From the NCBI GenBank assembly GCA_034359265.1, contig CP136896.1, forward strand, positions 69,389,501 through 69,453,500: a stretch of 64,000 nucleotides of DNA. Reading direction: 5' to 3'. Under the pieces are notes generated by a model that was not told the origin of the DNA, ran no database searches, and saw only the letters and a list, made by a program, of their open reading frames with translations. The DNA comes from Canna indica (lineage: Eukaryota; Streptophyta; Magnoliopsida; Zingiberales; Cannaceae). Numbering within the stretch: position 1 is the first letter of the stretch; each line of letters begins with the position of its first letter. A program made the translations under genes and the position numbers. This document shows, one piece after another, positions 23,740 to 35,636 of this stretch.

Positions 23740-24652
23740 ATGGCGAGCGAGATGAAAAAGAAGGCCCTTATGATGTGTTTCCTGCAGCTAATGTGTTTAC
23801 TCTCCCTTTCTCTCACTCCAGTTTTAAGCAGAAGCCTCGAAGGTGGTGTTGCAGACCGGAAGGATTACTACTCTCCTCCTGATCCTCATGGACGACATGG
23901 ACATGGAGGAAGCCCGCATGGTAATTAAATTTTATTTCACGTAAAGTTACGGAAGATACATAATTAACTACGTAGGCACGTATATTTTTTATATGCATGC
24001 AGGGTCGCACGGGAGTGCTGGTACTCCATGCACAAACCCGCCGCCGACTGGAGGCGGCGGCAGCAGCGGAGGTGCGTCACCGACGGCACCTTCTTATGGA
24101 AGCGGCGGAGGCAATCCACCTTCTTCTCCGGTTGTCATCACCCCTCCATCTACCGTCCCGGTGTACCCGACGCTGCCGACACCTCCGTCGACGCCGATGT
24201 TTCCCGTTCCCGATTCCAACTCGCCCTTCAGTTGCGAGTATGGCATCTGAACTCGTCCCTCCTTTATCTATTTGGATGAATGTATTAGTTAGTAATACAT
24301 TTTTACTTTTCTTTTCTGTAGCTACTGGAGGACTCATCCTACGGCGATCTTGACTTTGCTCGGGTACTGGTGCCCACTGAGCCAAATCTTCGGCCTGCCG
24401 AACCCGACGCTGTTAGGGAGCAACCCGACTCTGCTGGAAGCGCTGTCGAACCCTCGGTCGGACGGGATCAGCGCTCTGTACCGGCAAGGGACGGCGGCGT
24501 ACCTCAACTCGCTGGCGAACCGGAACTTCTTCTTCACGAGTCAGCAAGTGAGGGACGCGCTCAACTCGGCGTTGGTCTCGGACAAGGCCGCGGCGGCCCA
24601 GGCGGAGGTCTTCAAGAGGGCCAACGAAGGCCACCTCGTCAAGCACCATTAA
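23740..24652 (+). CDS. PDF1: Protodermal factor 1-like cell-wall protein
   Basis: Exons 23740-23920, 24003-24237 and 24322-24652 join in phase to give 248 residues. The N terminus is a signal peptide of about 30 residues. The middle, roughly residues 45-135, is rich in Pro, Gly, Ser and Thr, typical of an extracellular wall protein. The C-terminal domain begins CDYWRTHPTAILTLLGYWCP and continues through LGSNPTLLEALSNPRSDG, ALYRQGTAAYLNSLAN and TSQQVRDALNSALVSDKAAA. That order is diagnostic for protodermal factor 1. In Arabidopsis and cotton, family members are expressed in the L1/epidermal layer. Epidermal expression here is inferred from the family; the only promoter hint is a near-match L1 box at 23548. 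The gene runs divergently from the phytocyanin gene and looks intact. Confidence 0.9.
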
Positions 24653-26995
24653 TTAATCAGCAGCGTGTTTTGTTCTCTCGAGCTAGCGTTCGCATACTTG
24701 TTGTCGACTCATGGGCTCTGCTTGCTTTTTATGTGTGCGTGCATGCATTTTAATAATGTGCTTAGGGTTTGTTAATTATCATGTCATGCTTAATTATGTT
24801 TCCTTACTTACATTGGTGTGTGTTTGATTTGTGGGATAGGAGTTGTAGGGAGTGTAACGTACTGTACTGTGATGTCATATCAACGGTGGAAATCAATTAA
24901 TGGTTTTGATGCATCGATATTATTTGCCATCAGATTAGACATCAGCAGAGCTCAGCATAATCAAACCCCATCTATGATTAATGTAATCAATTCGTATTTT
25001 TTTTCAAAGAATGGCAAACCAATTCATGCTGATTAAGTTAATTGTATGGATCCGTACAAGCCATTCATGTGAATTAAATCCCAGAACATAGTGATATTAA
25101 TTGCATACATAAATTTGCCGGTATATCATGAGCAGAAATGCCGTGATCGAGTCACAACTTGCCACAGCATACATTAATTATGTACTTATGTACGACTATA
25201 TGCATAATAAGAGATGGTCATGCGTGTAGTTAATTCATTGCGGTACTTTGGTGTTTATGAACGTAATTTATATGAGCGAGTTAGAAATTAATCTCTCAGC
25301 CCACTGATGGCAAACTTCCCGTGCACGGTACTGTCGATAGGTCTCAGCGGTAGCAGTCAATAACTCGATCTTATTTATTTACGTCCTACAGAAAAGATTC
25401 TGAAAAAGTACCAACGCATAGTAAAACATTTCACGCAAAAGTGATAGAGAATCAATGAGGGCTCAGCAAACAACTTCTGGCAGGCAGTCTGATGAGAAAG
25501 AAGGCATTAATTGTCGCAAAAGAAGATGTATAGATTATTTTATTTTGTAATAATTAAGGAAGTAGATCGAGTTGGGTCAGTTGCATGCAGTAGCTTTGTA
25601 CCGGTGTAACGTTGGATTCTTAGTTGTGCAGTTTACGATTCATCACTAATTTAATTGACTTAATCTGCTGTTTGAGTTAATGCTCTTGATCCGTGATGCT
25701 CTCGTCTTCTTCAGCAGAACAGTGTGTCCTGCGGACGATGTACGTGTGTTTTCCTCACTGCAGGATTAATGTAAGTTGGCAGTTCCCAACACGGCATTGC
25801 CTTTTCTTTACAATCTTTCATAGTTTGATGTCGCTTTTGACTTTAATCCATAAAGACTTTAGCTGATCCTGTCAACATTTAACACTAATGCTTTAATTTG
25901 CAAGCCTTCCTGAAGTATTTTAAGATATTTAGTAACTCCGTTTAGCATTTGAGCCATATGGAACAAGTAACATTAATTCAGATCTCTATTTGCCAGGTAT
26001 TTAGATTACTGTGATAATTTTGTCAGAAAAAAAAACCCATCTGGTTAAGATAAATGGAGCCTTTCTTGGGAAAAAAACAAGAGCAAGAGCATGAATTCTA
26101 TAATTCCCCACTTGGCACTGACTTCCAGGAATATATTGATATTGGTGGATTTATATATTCGTAATAGAAAACTTCCCACTTGCTACAAGATAATTCGTTG
26201 AAATTTTTGAAGTGGCTGAAAAGCTATTAAATTCCAGAATATTTCTTTCTTTATAGATATAATTGATAGAGAGACTATATGTACTAGATGCGAGTATATA
26301 TATATACAATTAATAAGCTATCAATTTGTAGCTACCATATCATCTACATATATATGAGAAATCTTTTTTTTAACTGCATCATCACTCATAGACACGCAAC
26401 CTCACATCATGACAAGCGGATGGATAAATTTATAACAGGGTGATATATCCAAAACGTGATGATGTGGCGCTGGTGAAGGCATTGACGCAGTGCATATATG
26501 GGACTTTGCCGGCGTGACATGGACAAAGTCAAGCTTAACACGTGGTGCCGACGCAACGTTGAGAATGCAGATATAGTTGATCTTAATTAGTGGGCTCTCA
26601 ACGGCCTCAATCCAAATCTCACGTGTAGTGAACGATCGAAACCATTGTTAGCGAAGAAAGATGGGAGGGTGGACGGCACGTGAACTGCTTGCTTCACTTC
26701 ATCCTCCAAAGTCAACATCAGTTTTCCAATTACACTCGCATACTTGGAGGAGAAAACATTCAATATTTAAAGCTTAATTTAATTTGCTTCAAAACCTTAT
26801 GAAATTACACCGCCTCATGTTTCTTCAATTCCGGTGACATGTTATTCTGAGCAAAGTCAATCCTCTCATTTTTGCAAACAATGTCGATCGAAGTGGTAAT
26901 TAAACAACCCGAAAAAGATTAACAACTAAATTAGATTATACTTTATATTTTTCTTTTAAAAAAGAAGAAGAAGATATTTTTCGTCGTTTTCTTCT
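24653..26995. other. Intergenic region
   Basis: It begins with the PDF1-like 3' end. No other coding sequence is recognised over about 2.3 kb, and no transposon boundary was found. A somewhat GC-richer patch near 26430-26700 contains TTGAC/GTCAA motifs, but these are too short and common to interpret. Confidence 0.45.
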
Positions 26996-27400
26996 TCATC
27001 TCTCGAGGAAACCTGTCATCCGAAGGATGGAGTTCCTGACGTAGCTAAGATCACGGCCCTTGAGCGTCCGGCCGTTGCCGACGCAAACCGAGAAGGCCAT
27101 CTTGTCGGCGATCCTCCGCGCCACGATGACGTGCGGCGGAATCACATGGCTCTTGCCGTCGTCGCCGTAATCATCGCCGTCGACATCGTCGTCTACGGCC
27201 GCAGCGCCGTAGGCGAAGCCCATCGTCCAAGATCGAGCACCTTGCGGGCGCCTGGAAGTGGTCGTCAGCGGGATCCTGACGGGGGCCGTCACTGACGCCT
27301 GCAGCCGAGCTGCACTTCCGGCGTCGGAGGCGATGTCGTCCTCTTCGCGGCGGCGATCGAAGTCGGGCCACAGGATGTCGGCCTCTTGGAAGTCTTCCAT
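26996..27400 (-). CDS. S40-type senescence regulator (DUF584), copy 1
   Basis: A single exon of 134 residues. It starts MEDFQEADILWPDFDRR, the N-terminal E-x-D-[IV]-x-WP signature of the S40 family. It has the central PPHVIVARR and ends with GRTLKGRDLSYVRNSILRM, the family's C-terminal block. S40 proteins are small nuclear plant proteins; barley HvS40 and Arabidopsis AtS40-3 are induced in leaf senescence and by hormones and pathogens. That function is carried over from the family. An acidic stretch (VDDDVDGDDYGDDG) lies at about residues 69-82. The GC content is far above the flanking DNA. A related gene lies 3.0 kb away on the same strand. Confidence 0.9.
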   Translation of the reverse strand: MEDFQEADILWPDFDRRREEDDIASDAGSAARLQASVTAPVRIPLTTTSRRPQGARSWTMGFAYGAAAVDDDVDGDDYGDDGKSHVIPPHVIVARRIADKMAFSVCVGNGRTLKGRDLSYVRNSILRMTGFLER

Positions 27401-27461
27401 GAATGAATTGAAGACGATGGTGAAGAGTTGGGAGTTCTCGGGGCGAAGGGAGGGGAGGGCG

Positions 27462-27468
27462 TTTTATA
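27462..27468 (-). promoter_or_regulatory. TATA box of S40 copy 1
   Basis: TATAAAA on the minus strand lies 62-68 bp upstream of the start codon at 27400, the usual spacing for a short leader. Confidence 0.6.
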
Positions 27469-27475
27469 GAGGAAG

Positions 27476-30411
27476 GAGGGATTAAGCTTGCGTGGGCGAC
27501 ATAGAATGGATTTGGAGTGCGGAATCCGCAACTGTTGCGTCGCCGCGTGGCTCGCGATGACCCAGCTCGCCACATTAGTATGTCGAGGAATCTTGCCTTA
27601 TCCAAATTTTTACATTAATTAGTATAATAATGCCCGTGGTTTCGCGTTCCAGCATCATTTTATATTCGAATTTGAAACTTATTACATATACTTTCTTACT
27701 TCCAGAGGATTCGACGGCAAATTACAAGCACTTGGTTTAGCATTTACCACCCATGTACAGTTCAAAGCAATATGTGGCTTATTAATTATCCATGTAATAA
27801 AACAGTTAGATGAGCAGCTGAAGCGGAATAGTAAAAGTAGATAAGATAAGAAAGGCGCAGAAGAAAGACTGGCAGAGGGAAAAGGTTCATATGAGCATTT
27901 CATCGAACAGTTTGCGCTCGCGAGCACGAGGTGCACGAGCCGGTCTTTTCGGTTGGGCTTTGTGAGTAGCTGCAGAAATTAAATTAAGCTTCACGGTCGG
28001 AATTCCTAAAGTTGATATATCCAGCTGGGCGAACTGGATTTATTAATTTGAATCCAAATGATTAATTAATAAGATTATAATGAGACCACAAATATGCCAT
28101 TTACTAATTTGACTTTTTAGTTATATCCTATTAATTATCAAACATGTAAGTCCTTTTTTAGTTATAAATTGGAAATTGGAGCCTTGGGGGAGTAGTATAT
28201 ATAATGAAGCTGGTTCATGCAATTTCTTTTTAATAAAAATATTGACTGGTATAAAGAAGGGAGTATATATAATGTCAGCATTTGATTGCTAAGCTAAGAG
28301 TCATTGTTATTGTTCATTTATTTGTTTGTTAAGTTAGTAGTCATTGTTATTGCAGCAACTTAATTGCACTTCAAGATTACGAGTAGTATATATAAAATTA
28401 CGACCCAAATAATTTGGTTAACTAACATAATACAAGAACCATTGACATTCTCATAAACCTACACTCATGTCAATAACTAATCTTCCATTTCAAGGCAGTA
28501 CAACATGAGCTCTCGTGATCAGCATCTAATTAATTAAAAACGAGCATCGATTTAATTAGATTCAATTGCATTAAATTATTACGTGTTGGAAGATTCCTTC
28601 ATTCCCCGGGAACAACCTATATCTCTTTCAAATTCATTATTAATTCTAGGCGCAAACTTAGGGACAAATTTCTCAGGTGCGGTAGAGCCGCACAAGAATT
28701 CTTGTGCGTGCTCCTCACTCCCCGGCCACCGAGGAGGAATCAATTACTATACAAGCAACTGCACTTTGCAAGTTAATGTTGTTTCCTTATAGAATCTCCA
28801 ATAATAATTATATATATATCACTGGAAATAATATATGATAATAATAAAAATAGTATTGGCAATCTGTAGCCTGCAAATGCCAGCTGTTCTTGAAATTAAT
28901 TTTGTGTGATTATATATTTTTGTATCGGCATGGAGAATTTATAAGAGGGGAAAAGGAAGGCCATAAATGGGACGTATTTGTATTTTTATGCGTGCACTTG
29001 GACGCTTTCCTTCAATAAGAAATATATATGGAATTTTCGAGCAAAAATAAATAATAAAATATTTTTTGTTTTGGGAGGAAAAATTTCCTCCGTCTGTTTC
29101 GACGGTTTATTTTTTTTCCTATAATAATATATAGGCCCCATTTTCAAAGCGTTTTTACTTTTCTGCCCTCGACACAATTGCAATGCGTTGTTTGATTTGT
29201 CCATTTTGAAGACAACATGTCACTAATCCTAGTATTTTGCGGCTTTTTATTTCTTCATTTTTTAAATCAATTTAAATAATGACATTTAATACATTTTTCG
29301 ATTACCAAACAAGAATTCATTTTAAAATTACTCAATTATGAACAAATTAAGTCGATTGGTTCCTTAATGGGTTTGATTATGAACCACACATAAAACAAAA
29401 CCCACTAATGTCAATATCGGATTCATTTTCCCAATCACATTCAACCCTAATATATATACAAATTTGCATGTCTTTATCTGTCAATGTCAGCCTATTAAAT
29501 GAATATACTTCTCGAACAAGTTATCTTGACTTGAATTAGCTGGAGTCATTTTCTACCATGTATACCATTTCCCCATTGGCTATCTTTATGTGGAAATAGA
29601 CGTAATTGGCCGAAGCAGACAAATTATACAAGACGACAGTGCAAAGAATCACTATATGCGCGGCGTTTGGTCGATGCTTTGACAGAGAAGATGGACGTAA
29701 TTAGGCGGATTAGTTCTGTCATCGTTGATATTTTTTTTCTTATATAGATGTTATAATTTTGATAAATTTTTATTTTATTATAAATGAGCTACATTTGACA
29801 ACAAATAAGATTAGATGTCATCGTGATATTTTGGTGTGATTATCTATTTGTCATTCTGAATTAAAGGAAATTTTGTACTTGACTTTTTTTAGTTCGACCC
29901 TATAGATTTTTAATTTAAATGATTTATTTTATATAATAAAAAAAAACTACATGCGCGATGTTAATTAATTGAATTATTAAAACGCCACAATCATGGCATT
30001 TAATTAGTAATTTGACTTTTTGTTATAATTATTGATTTGTTTGGTGGTCTACCAATTATATCCTATTAATTGTCAAACATGCAAGTCCATTTTGCTTATA
30101 TCGACCTCATCTTAGTACAAAAATGGTGAGGGTAAATTAAAATTTCCAGAGGCGCATGTGCAATAAATTAACATCATTTAAGGGGTCTCCTTGTAATTTT
30201 TCCTTAAGATTAACTAAACCTATACGTACAATTTAATTATCTAGTTTTTACTATTTAAATTATTTTTGAATAATAAAAATGTATATATGCAGGCATGCAT
30301 AGAAATTAATTAAAGTGAAATTACATTTGAACAATATTTAAGGGTTCTTCTTCTTCTTCTCTCTTTCTCTCTCTGTCAAATTTGTTATCCGTCACGCGCA
30401 ATTGCAGGTTA
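27476..30411. other. Intergenic region between the two S40 genes
   Basis: About 2.9 kb. The first 150 bp are still GC-rich. The rest is AT-rich, with short frames that have no family resemblance. No terminal repeats or gene remnants were recognised. A CT-rich run lies near 30346-30374, just beyond the stop codon of S40 copy 2. Confidence 0.45.
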
Positions 30412-30768
30412 TCATTCAAGGAAGCCCGTCATGCGGAGCACGGAGTCGCGAACATGGCGGAGATCCCGGCCTTTGAGCGTCCTACCAATGCCGGAGCACA
30501 GCGAGAAGGCCACCTTCCCCCCCGCCCGCCGCCGCGACGCAAGAACGTGCGGCGGCGCGCACTCATCCTCGTCCTCCTCTTTCCCCTCGCCGCTCGATGT
30601 GCGCCGCGCGAGCGGTATGTCCATCGGCGCCGCGCTTGAGGACAGCCAACTCCCAGTACGCGCCGTCGTCTTCCGGCTCGATCTGGGAGCACTGTTGGCC
30701 GAGCCAACAGGAGCGGCGCTGCCGCCGCCTTCCGGCCATACCACCTCCGACTCGTGCAGCTCCTCCAT
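30412..30768 (-). CDS. S40-type senescence regulator (DUF584), copy 2
   Basis: A single exon of 118 residues from ATG 30768. The frame extends five codons further to a GTG, but the ATG gives MEELHESEVVWPEG, which aligns with the S40 N terminus. The centre has PPHVLASRRRAGGKVAFSLC and the end has GRTLKGRDLRHVRDSVLRM. The 3' half is close to copy 1, while the linker is rewritten: no GDD-type acid run, but GEGKEEDEDE instead. The same family function is inferred. Same strand and proximity suggest origin by tandem duplication. Confidence 0.9.
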   Translation of the reverse strand: MEELHESEVVWPEGGGSAAPVGSANSAPRSSRKTTARTGSWLSSSAAPMDIPLARRTSSGEGKEEDEDECAPPHVLASRRRAGGKVAFSLCSGIGRTLKGRDLRHVRDSVLRMTGFLE

Positions 30769-30849
30769 TCGCACTCTTATCACTGATGTCGTGTGGGGTT
30801 GTCTCGTTAACTAATTGCTTGAAGGCGAGCGAGGGAGGTATGCAAGTGA

Positions 30850-30857
30850 TATTTATA
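30850..30857 (-). promoter_or_regulatory. TATA box of S40 copy 2
   Basis: TATAAATA on the minus strand lies 82-89 bp upstream of the ATG at 30768, a normal distance for a plant promoter. Confidence 0.6.
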
Positions 30858-31760
30858 GGAGGAGGAACGCATACATGCGCACCAGGTGTTCGTCCAATTG
30901 TCCTCCAATCATAAGGTGCCAATGAAGCTTAACCTTTTAGTTTGATGTAACAGTGAGACAAGTTCTGGGATTTGGGTGATAATCCAAACCGGACGGTTCA
31001 ATTGAGTTTGCAAAAGCCATGATTGTAAGAAAAGGAAAATAATTAAAATAATAAATGGAGGAGACTTGTGTGCTAGTTTTGGGGTGGCACCTTGTGTTCC
31101 TAATTTACAAGTTTCCCAATAAAATCGATCAAGAAAGCAACTCGAGCAAGCAAAAGTAACAGAGTTTGGGAAGGGCTTTCTTTCCTTGATGTGCCTGCCT
31201 TCAGTGCCAGTAGATAAGATTGTCCGTGACAAGGAACAGAGGACATCCCAAGTCTCCCTGTTCAACTTCACCTTTAAATAATACTATCTTAGAGAGAAAG
31301 CTATATAGAACTAAATGTAGAAGAACCAATATGTGAAGATTTACTCTCTTCTTCCATTTGAATAATTGGATGAGTGGTTTCTTTGGTGGAGTCGGTCATT
31401 GACAAAAACAAGCATGTCATCTTGTCATTTTCAACATCTTTTTCACAGATAGCAACAGCTGGTTTTGGACTTTGGTATCCAAGAGACAAGAAGGATAGAT
31501 AATTTTGTACTTCATGTTCGAGCTAGGCCTTGAATAATAATTGAATATCCCTGCTTAATATTCCATCTGGATAAGCTTCTGAAATCATTTCCATCAATTT
31601 TTAATATAATGTAAGTCCCAATAGCTAGAAATATTACCTTCGCCTAAACCACACAACCATCACATTTATTCTTTGTTTCAACCTTCGCTCTTTGAGCTAC
31701 AGTTTGTATCAGAAGAGTACACGAGAGAGCAGATACAATCATACAAAAGGTGCAGAAATC
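30858..31760. other. Intergenic region
   Basis: About 0.9 kb between S40 copy 2 and the subtilase stop codon. It should hold the S40 copy 2 promoter and the subtilase 3' end. The short minus-strand frames in it show no family motif. Confidence 0.45.
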
Positions 31761-34554
31761 TTAATCAGCGGCGGCAACGGAGACAACAATTGGGCTCCTC
31801 ACCACGTGGGTCCCGTCGTACCACGTATAAGAACCTGCCGCGTGCTCCCCGCTCGGTGGGCCCCTCCTTCCTCCCGCTCTCAGCGTGACCGAGAAGCTCT
31901 TCCTTTGCCCCACCTTCTTGAACTTCAAAACCTTCGGCGAGACCCGAACCGAGACATCCGCCGGCTCCTCGACCGCGACGCGGTACTGGGCCGGGCCGCC
32001 GCCCACGTTGGTCACCGTCCTGCGGATGGTGATGGATGCGTTGAGATTCGCGACGGCGATGGATGGATAGTTGAGATTGTACGTGGGTGGCGGGGAGTTG
32101 GGGCACGGGAAGGCGGGGTCCATCTGCGCGCCGATGCTGGCGCAGGCGAAGAGCAGGTAGTCTTCGTAGGAGGCGTCATAGACCAATCCCGGATCAGACG
32201 CGTGATTCGGCCGGATGTGACCTGACCCGTAATCCATCGGCCCGGCAACCCGGCCCGATGCATCGGTCAATGGGCCTCCTCGGGCGTTCTCCACAGTAGC
32301 TGAAGAAAATATTCAAGCGGGTTCATTGGATGGGCCTACTACACAAATCAAGGACGAGAAATGTAAACATACCAGTGGTCATAACGGCCGATCTAATAGC
32401 AGCTCCGGTCCAATCGGGGTGCATGGACCGGAGGAGGGCCGCCGCGGCCGACACGTGCGGGCACGACATCGACGTCCCAGAGTAGAGGTTGTACTTGACC
32501 CTCCGGTGATCGTCCTCGAGCTTGGTCGGCGCCGACGACTCGCTCCACGCCGCCAGGATGTTTAAACCGGGCGCCGTGATGTCGGGCTGTACATATCGTA
32601 ATCAGATTTGACAAAATTATACATTGACTATCTTATGGCTACTGCATGTGTATCAATAAAAACCTTGAGAATGTTGGGTTCGATCCGGTTCGGGCCACGG
32701 GAGGAGAAGGCGGCCATGATAGGCGCGGGCGAGACATCCAAAACGGTCCGAGCCGGGCCGATCTTCGCGGTCGGGGTTCTGGACGTGGCGATATATTTGA
32801 GGATGGCGACTGCATCGTCGGAGGAGACTGCGGTGCCGGGAAGAACGTGGGCGTCGACGGGGATCTCGTTGCCATTAGCCACAGCATTCCCCAGTATAAT
32901 TGCGGCCCCACCTGCCCTCTTCACCTCCAATCCTTTGCCCACTCTTAACCCGCTTCCCCTCAAGCATACCACTATCTTTCCTCTCACCTTATTGGCGTCA
33001 AGAGAATTAGGCAAACATTGCCTGTTTAATATACAACATGTCACACATCATTTCACAATTAACACAATATATCAAAATAATTAGAAGCATTCAAGGAAAA
33101 GAACCATGTACCCAGAAACATTGCTGGGTGTACCCGCAACAACAGCATCGCCGGCGTAAATTAGTGGATAGAAATCTAAACTCTTCAGCACATATGGCGT
33201 CACAGTTTGACTCTGAGACAGACATGTGGGTAATTATTAAGAAGGGGTTAAACCCAAACCGACCGGTTTAAATTATATATATAATTTGACCGGGTTTGAA
33301 CCGGATCAATTTTTAACATGACCTAGTTTTAATGGCGCATACATGGAATATTGGAATTGGAAATATGGATTTGTATACGTACCTTGATAGCCACGCCATT
33401 ACCGAGCATCACGTTCGCATCGAAGGCGCGGTCGATGCTGCTAGCGCCGACGGTGATCATCCACGGCGCGAGGTTCGTCACGGTGGCCGGCCCCGGGCCG
33501 GAGTTTCCGGCGCTGCACACAACCACGATCTCGCGCTTGGCGGCGTGCAGCGCTCCGATGGCGATGCCGTCGTTCGAGTACTTGGGCGGCTCCCCGTTGG
33601 CGCCGATGGAGACGCTGAGCACGTGGACGCCGTCGCCGATGGCGTCGTCGAAGGCGGCGAGCATGTCGGCGTCGAAGCAGGTGTTTTCGATGTTGGGGTT
33701 GGGGCCCGGGATGGGCCAGCAGACCTTGTAGATAGCGAGGCGGGCGAGGGGGGCGCCTCCGGCAGCGACACCGCTGGCGAAGCCACCGAGAGCGGAGACG
33801 TTGGAGACGACGCGGCCGGCGACGGTGGAGGCGGTGTGTGTGCCGTGGCCGTCGTTGTCGCGTGGAGAGCGATAGGCATTGGTTTTGTTGAGAGGGCCGT
33901 AGTAGGCCTCGTAAGATTTCACGTAGTAGCGAGCTCCAATTATTTTCCTGCAATCCCATGTATGCACAATACCAGCATAAGCCACCATGAATAACTCGAT
34001 GATGAGATCGGGTTCGATTACCGGTCCGGTAAGCCAGCTTTAACCAAATCTATAACCGGTTCAGGACTAAACCCGTAGATCTAGGCCGGTTAATTCTGAA
34101 AAATCTGATCTATTTAAAGCAAAACTCGACTAAAGATAAAAATGGTAAATATTAGTTTATTACACACAAAAAGAGACATATGTCAGAGAAATCACGAGAT
34201 GACTTCCATTAACCCTGTTCATGTCTGAAGAAGCTGCCAAGCTCGAGCCCGTATGGTCTTGTTTGGACTCAGATATCAGGACAAGGAACTGCAAATAATG
34301 TAGACGGACAGCTTTCCATGCCTGCTTTATTCAAGTTAGTTATCATATGAGGAAAACATGCAGCCTCTCATGTTCATCCTGAGTCAGTAAGGTCACGGGT
34401 AGGGCAACATGTTTTTTTTCTCCAGAAGAAAAAATAGCACCGGTTTTGTTTGCTTGTTACCAAGAATCTGATATTTAACACCATTTTAGAAGTTTCTTTA
34501 CTGAACTATATATGCATAGTGTGGATGATATGTTGAAAAATATTTCTATAATTG

Positions 34555-34586
<32 letters not shown>

Positions 34587-35562
34587 TATACTGACTTGTT
34601 GCAATGGGCAGAGTCAAAGGCATCGCCTTGTTGACAGATGCCCTTCCACTGCTTGGGGAGCGGCCCCATGCCTTGATCATTGAAACTCTCAGACTCAGGC
34701 CAGATACCTATCAACACCAAAAGCTGATCATTTCTCTTTCTCGAGACACCAAGGAATCAATCAAAAAGTAAGCAAGTTCTCTTTTCGAAAAGAGAATTAT
34801 ATATATAGTGCTGAATTGTATTATGAATTGAGGACCTGAATCCAGCATTCCCACAATGACATCTCTCCCATACTTTGGCGCCGAGTCCTTGTCTCCACCT
34901 TTCAATTGCAATCCCTCTTCGAGCGTTATGAACTCCCAAGACCGGGTTGTGTGTGGAGACCACCTGCCTTCGCTTGGAAAAGCAGATACCACTTCCTCCT
35001 TCTCTGTTCATGAATTGAAATGCACATCAAAACTAAAAGTTACAATGCATATACCAGAACTACTACTTCAAATATTAAATAATTAATACCTGATAATTTA
35101 TTGGCTTCCTCTTCAGTTAGCAACGCAGCAAAGCCATTGATGCTGTTCTTGTAGCTGTACAGTATCGAATCTGAAGACCCTTCTTCACTGACGCCAATTA
35201 ATCAAAGACAAATTACAATATTAAAAAAAGGAAGAAGAAGATCGAAAAGAGAAGCATTCGGCAAATATATATATATAGTCGAACCTGTTCTTCACAGAAA
35301 GAAGCAGCGAGTGGTGGTTCTCTAGGATTTCCTGAGTGCTTTTGAGCCCCTTGTGCTCTCCTAAGTAGACAATATACACCTGTTCTTAATTTGAAAGGAA
35401 CAAATATATATTGCTTAATTAGTTGGTTATATAAGATGAGGAGAAAGAATGAGAAATAGAAAATTATCAATTAAATTAAATTACCCGACGTTGCTCATTA
35501 CTGAAGGCAGTGCAGCAAAAGATTAGGAAGAAGAGAGGTAGAAGAAGATAGCGAGGTGGCAT
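31761..35562 (-). CDS. Subtilisin-like serine protease (SBT, subtilase), ten exons
   Basis: This is a secreted serine endopeptidase of the plant apoplast. Exons are 35562-35485, 35379-35285, 35187-35090, 35003-34836, 34707-34596, 33947-33383, 33212-33112, 33021-32664, 32586-32373 and 32299-31761. All have GT-AG borders with matching phases, giving 775 residues. In order: signal peptide (~1-21), I9 propeptide from [11 protein letters not shown] to [14 protein letters not shown] (~27-90), and the peptidase S8 domain. The catalytic set is complete: Asp145 in GMLDSGIWPES, His218 in DGHGTHTAS, Asn332 in SAGNSGPG and Ser564 in [13 protein letters not shown]-type insertion lies between Asn and Ser ([21 protein letters not shown]), and a fibronectin III-like tail includes [14 protein letters not shown] sequence. 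The many-exon structure resembles SBT5 (AIR3-like) members rather than intron-poor SBT1. The 5' promoter has a TATA-like TATTTAAA. No lesion is seen; the substrate is unknown. Confidence 0.93.
34555..34582. repeat. (GA)n microsatellite in subtilase intron 5
   Basis: An uninterrupted GA run of about 28 bases, 14 bp past the exon 5 donor on the coding (minus) strand. Confidence 0.85.
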
Positions 35563-35628
35563 CTTCTTCTTCTTCAATGGTTTTCGATTTATTGCCTTCT
35601 TGGCGTCTCTTGGACTGCTCTGGTGCTC

Positions 35629-35636
35629 TTTAAATA
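35629..35636 (-). promoter_or_regulatory. TATA-like box of the subtilase gene
   Basis: TATTTAAA on the minus strand lies 67-74 bp upstream of the start codon at 35562. The spacing is right, but the motif is not a perfect TATA box. Confidence 0.4.

Noticed and set aside
28583..28792. 69-codon plus-strand frame
   Set aside because: It starts at TTG and shows no motif; likely chance.
30769..30783. Longer start of S40 copy 2
   Set aside because: The codon at 30783 is GTG. The ATG at 30768 matches the family N terminus.
33332..33994. 220-codon plus-strand frame
   Set aside because: It is antisense to the GC-rich exon 6 of the subtilase, which has the catalytic His and Asn motifs on the minus strand.
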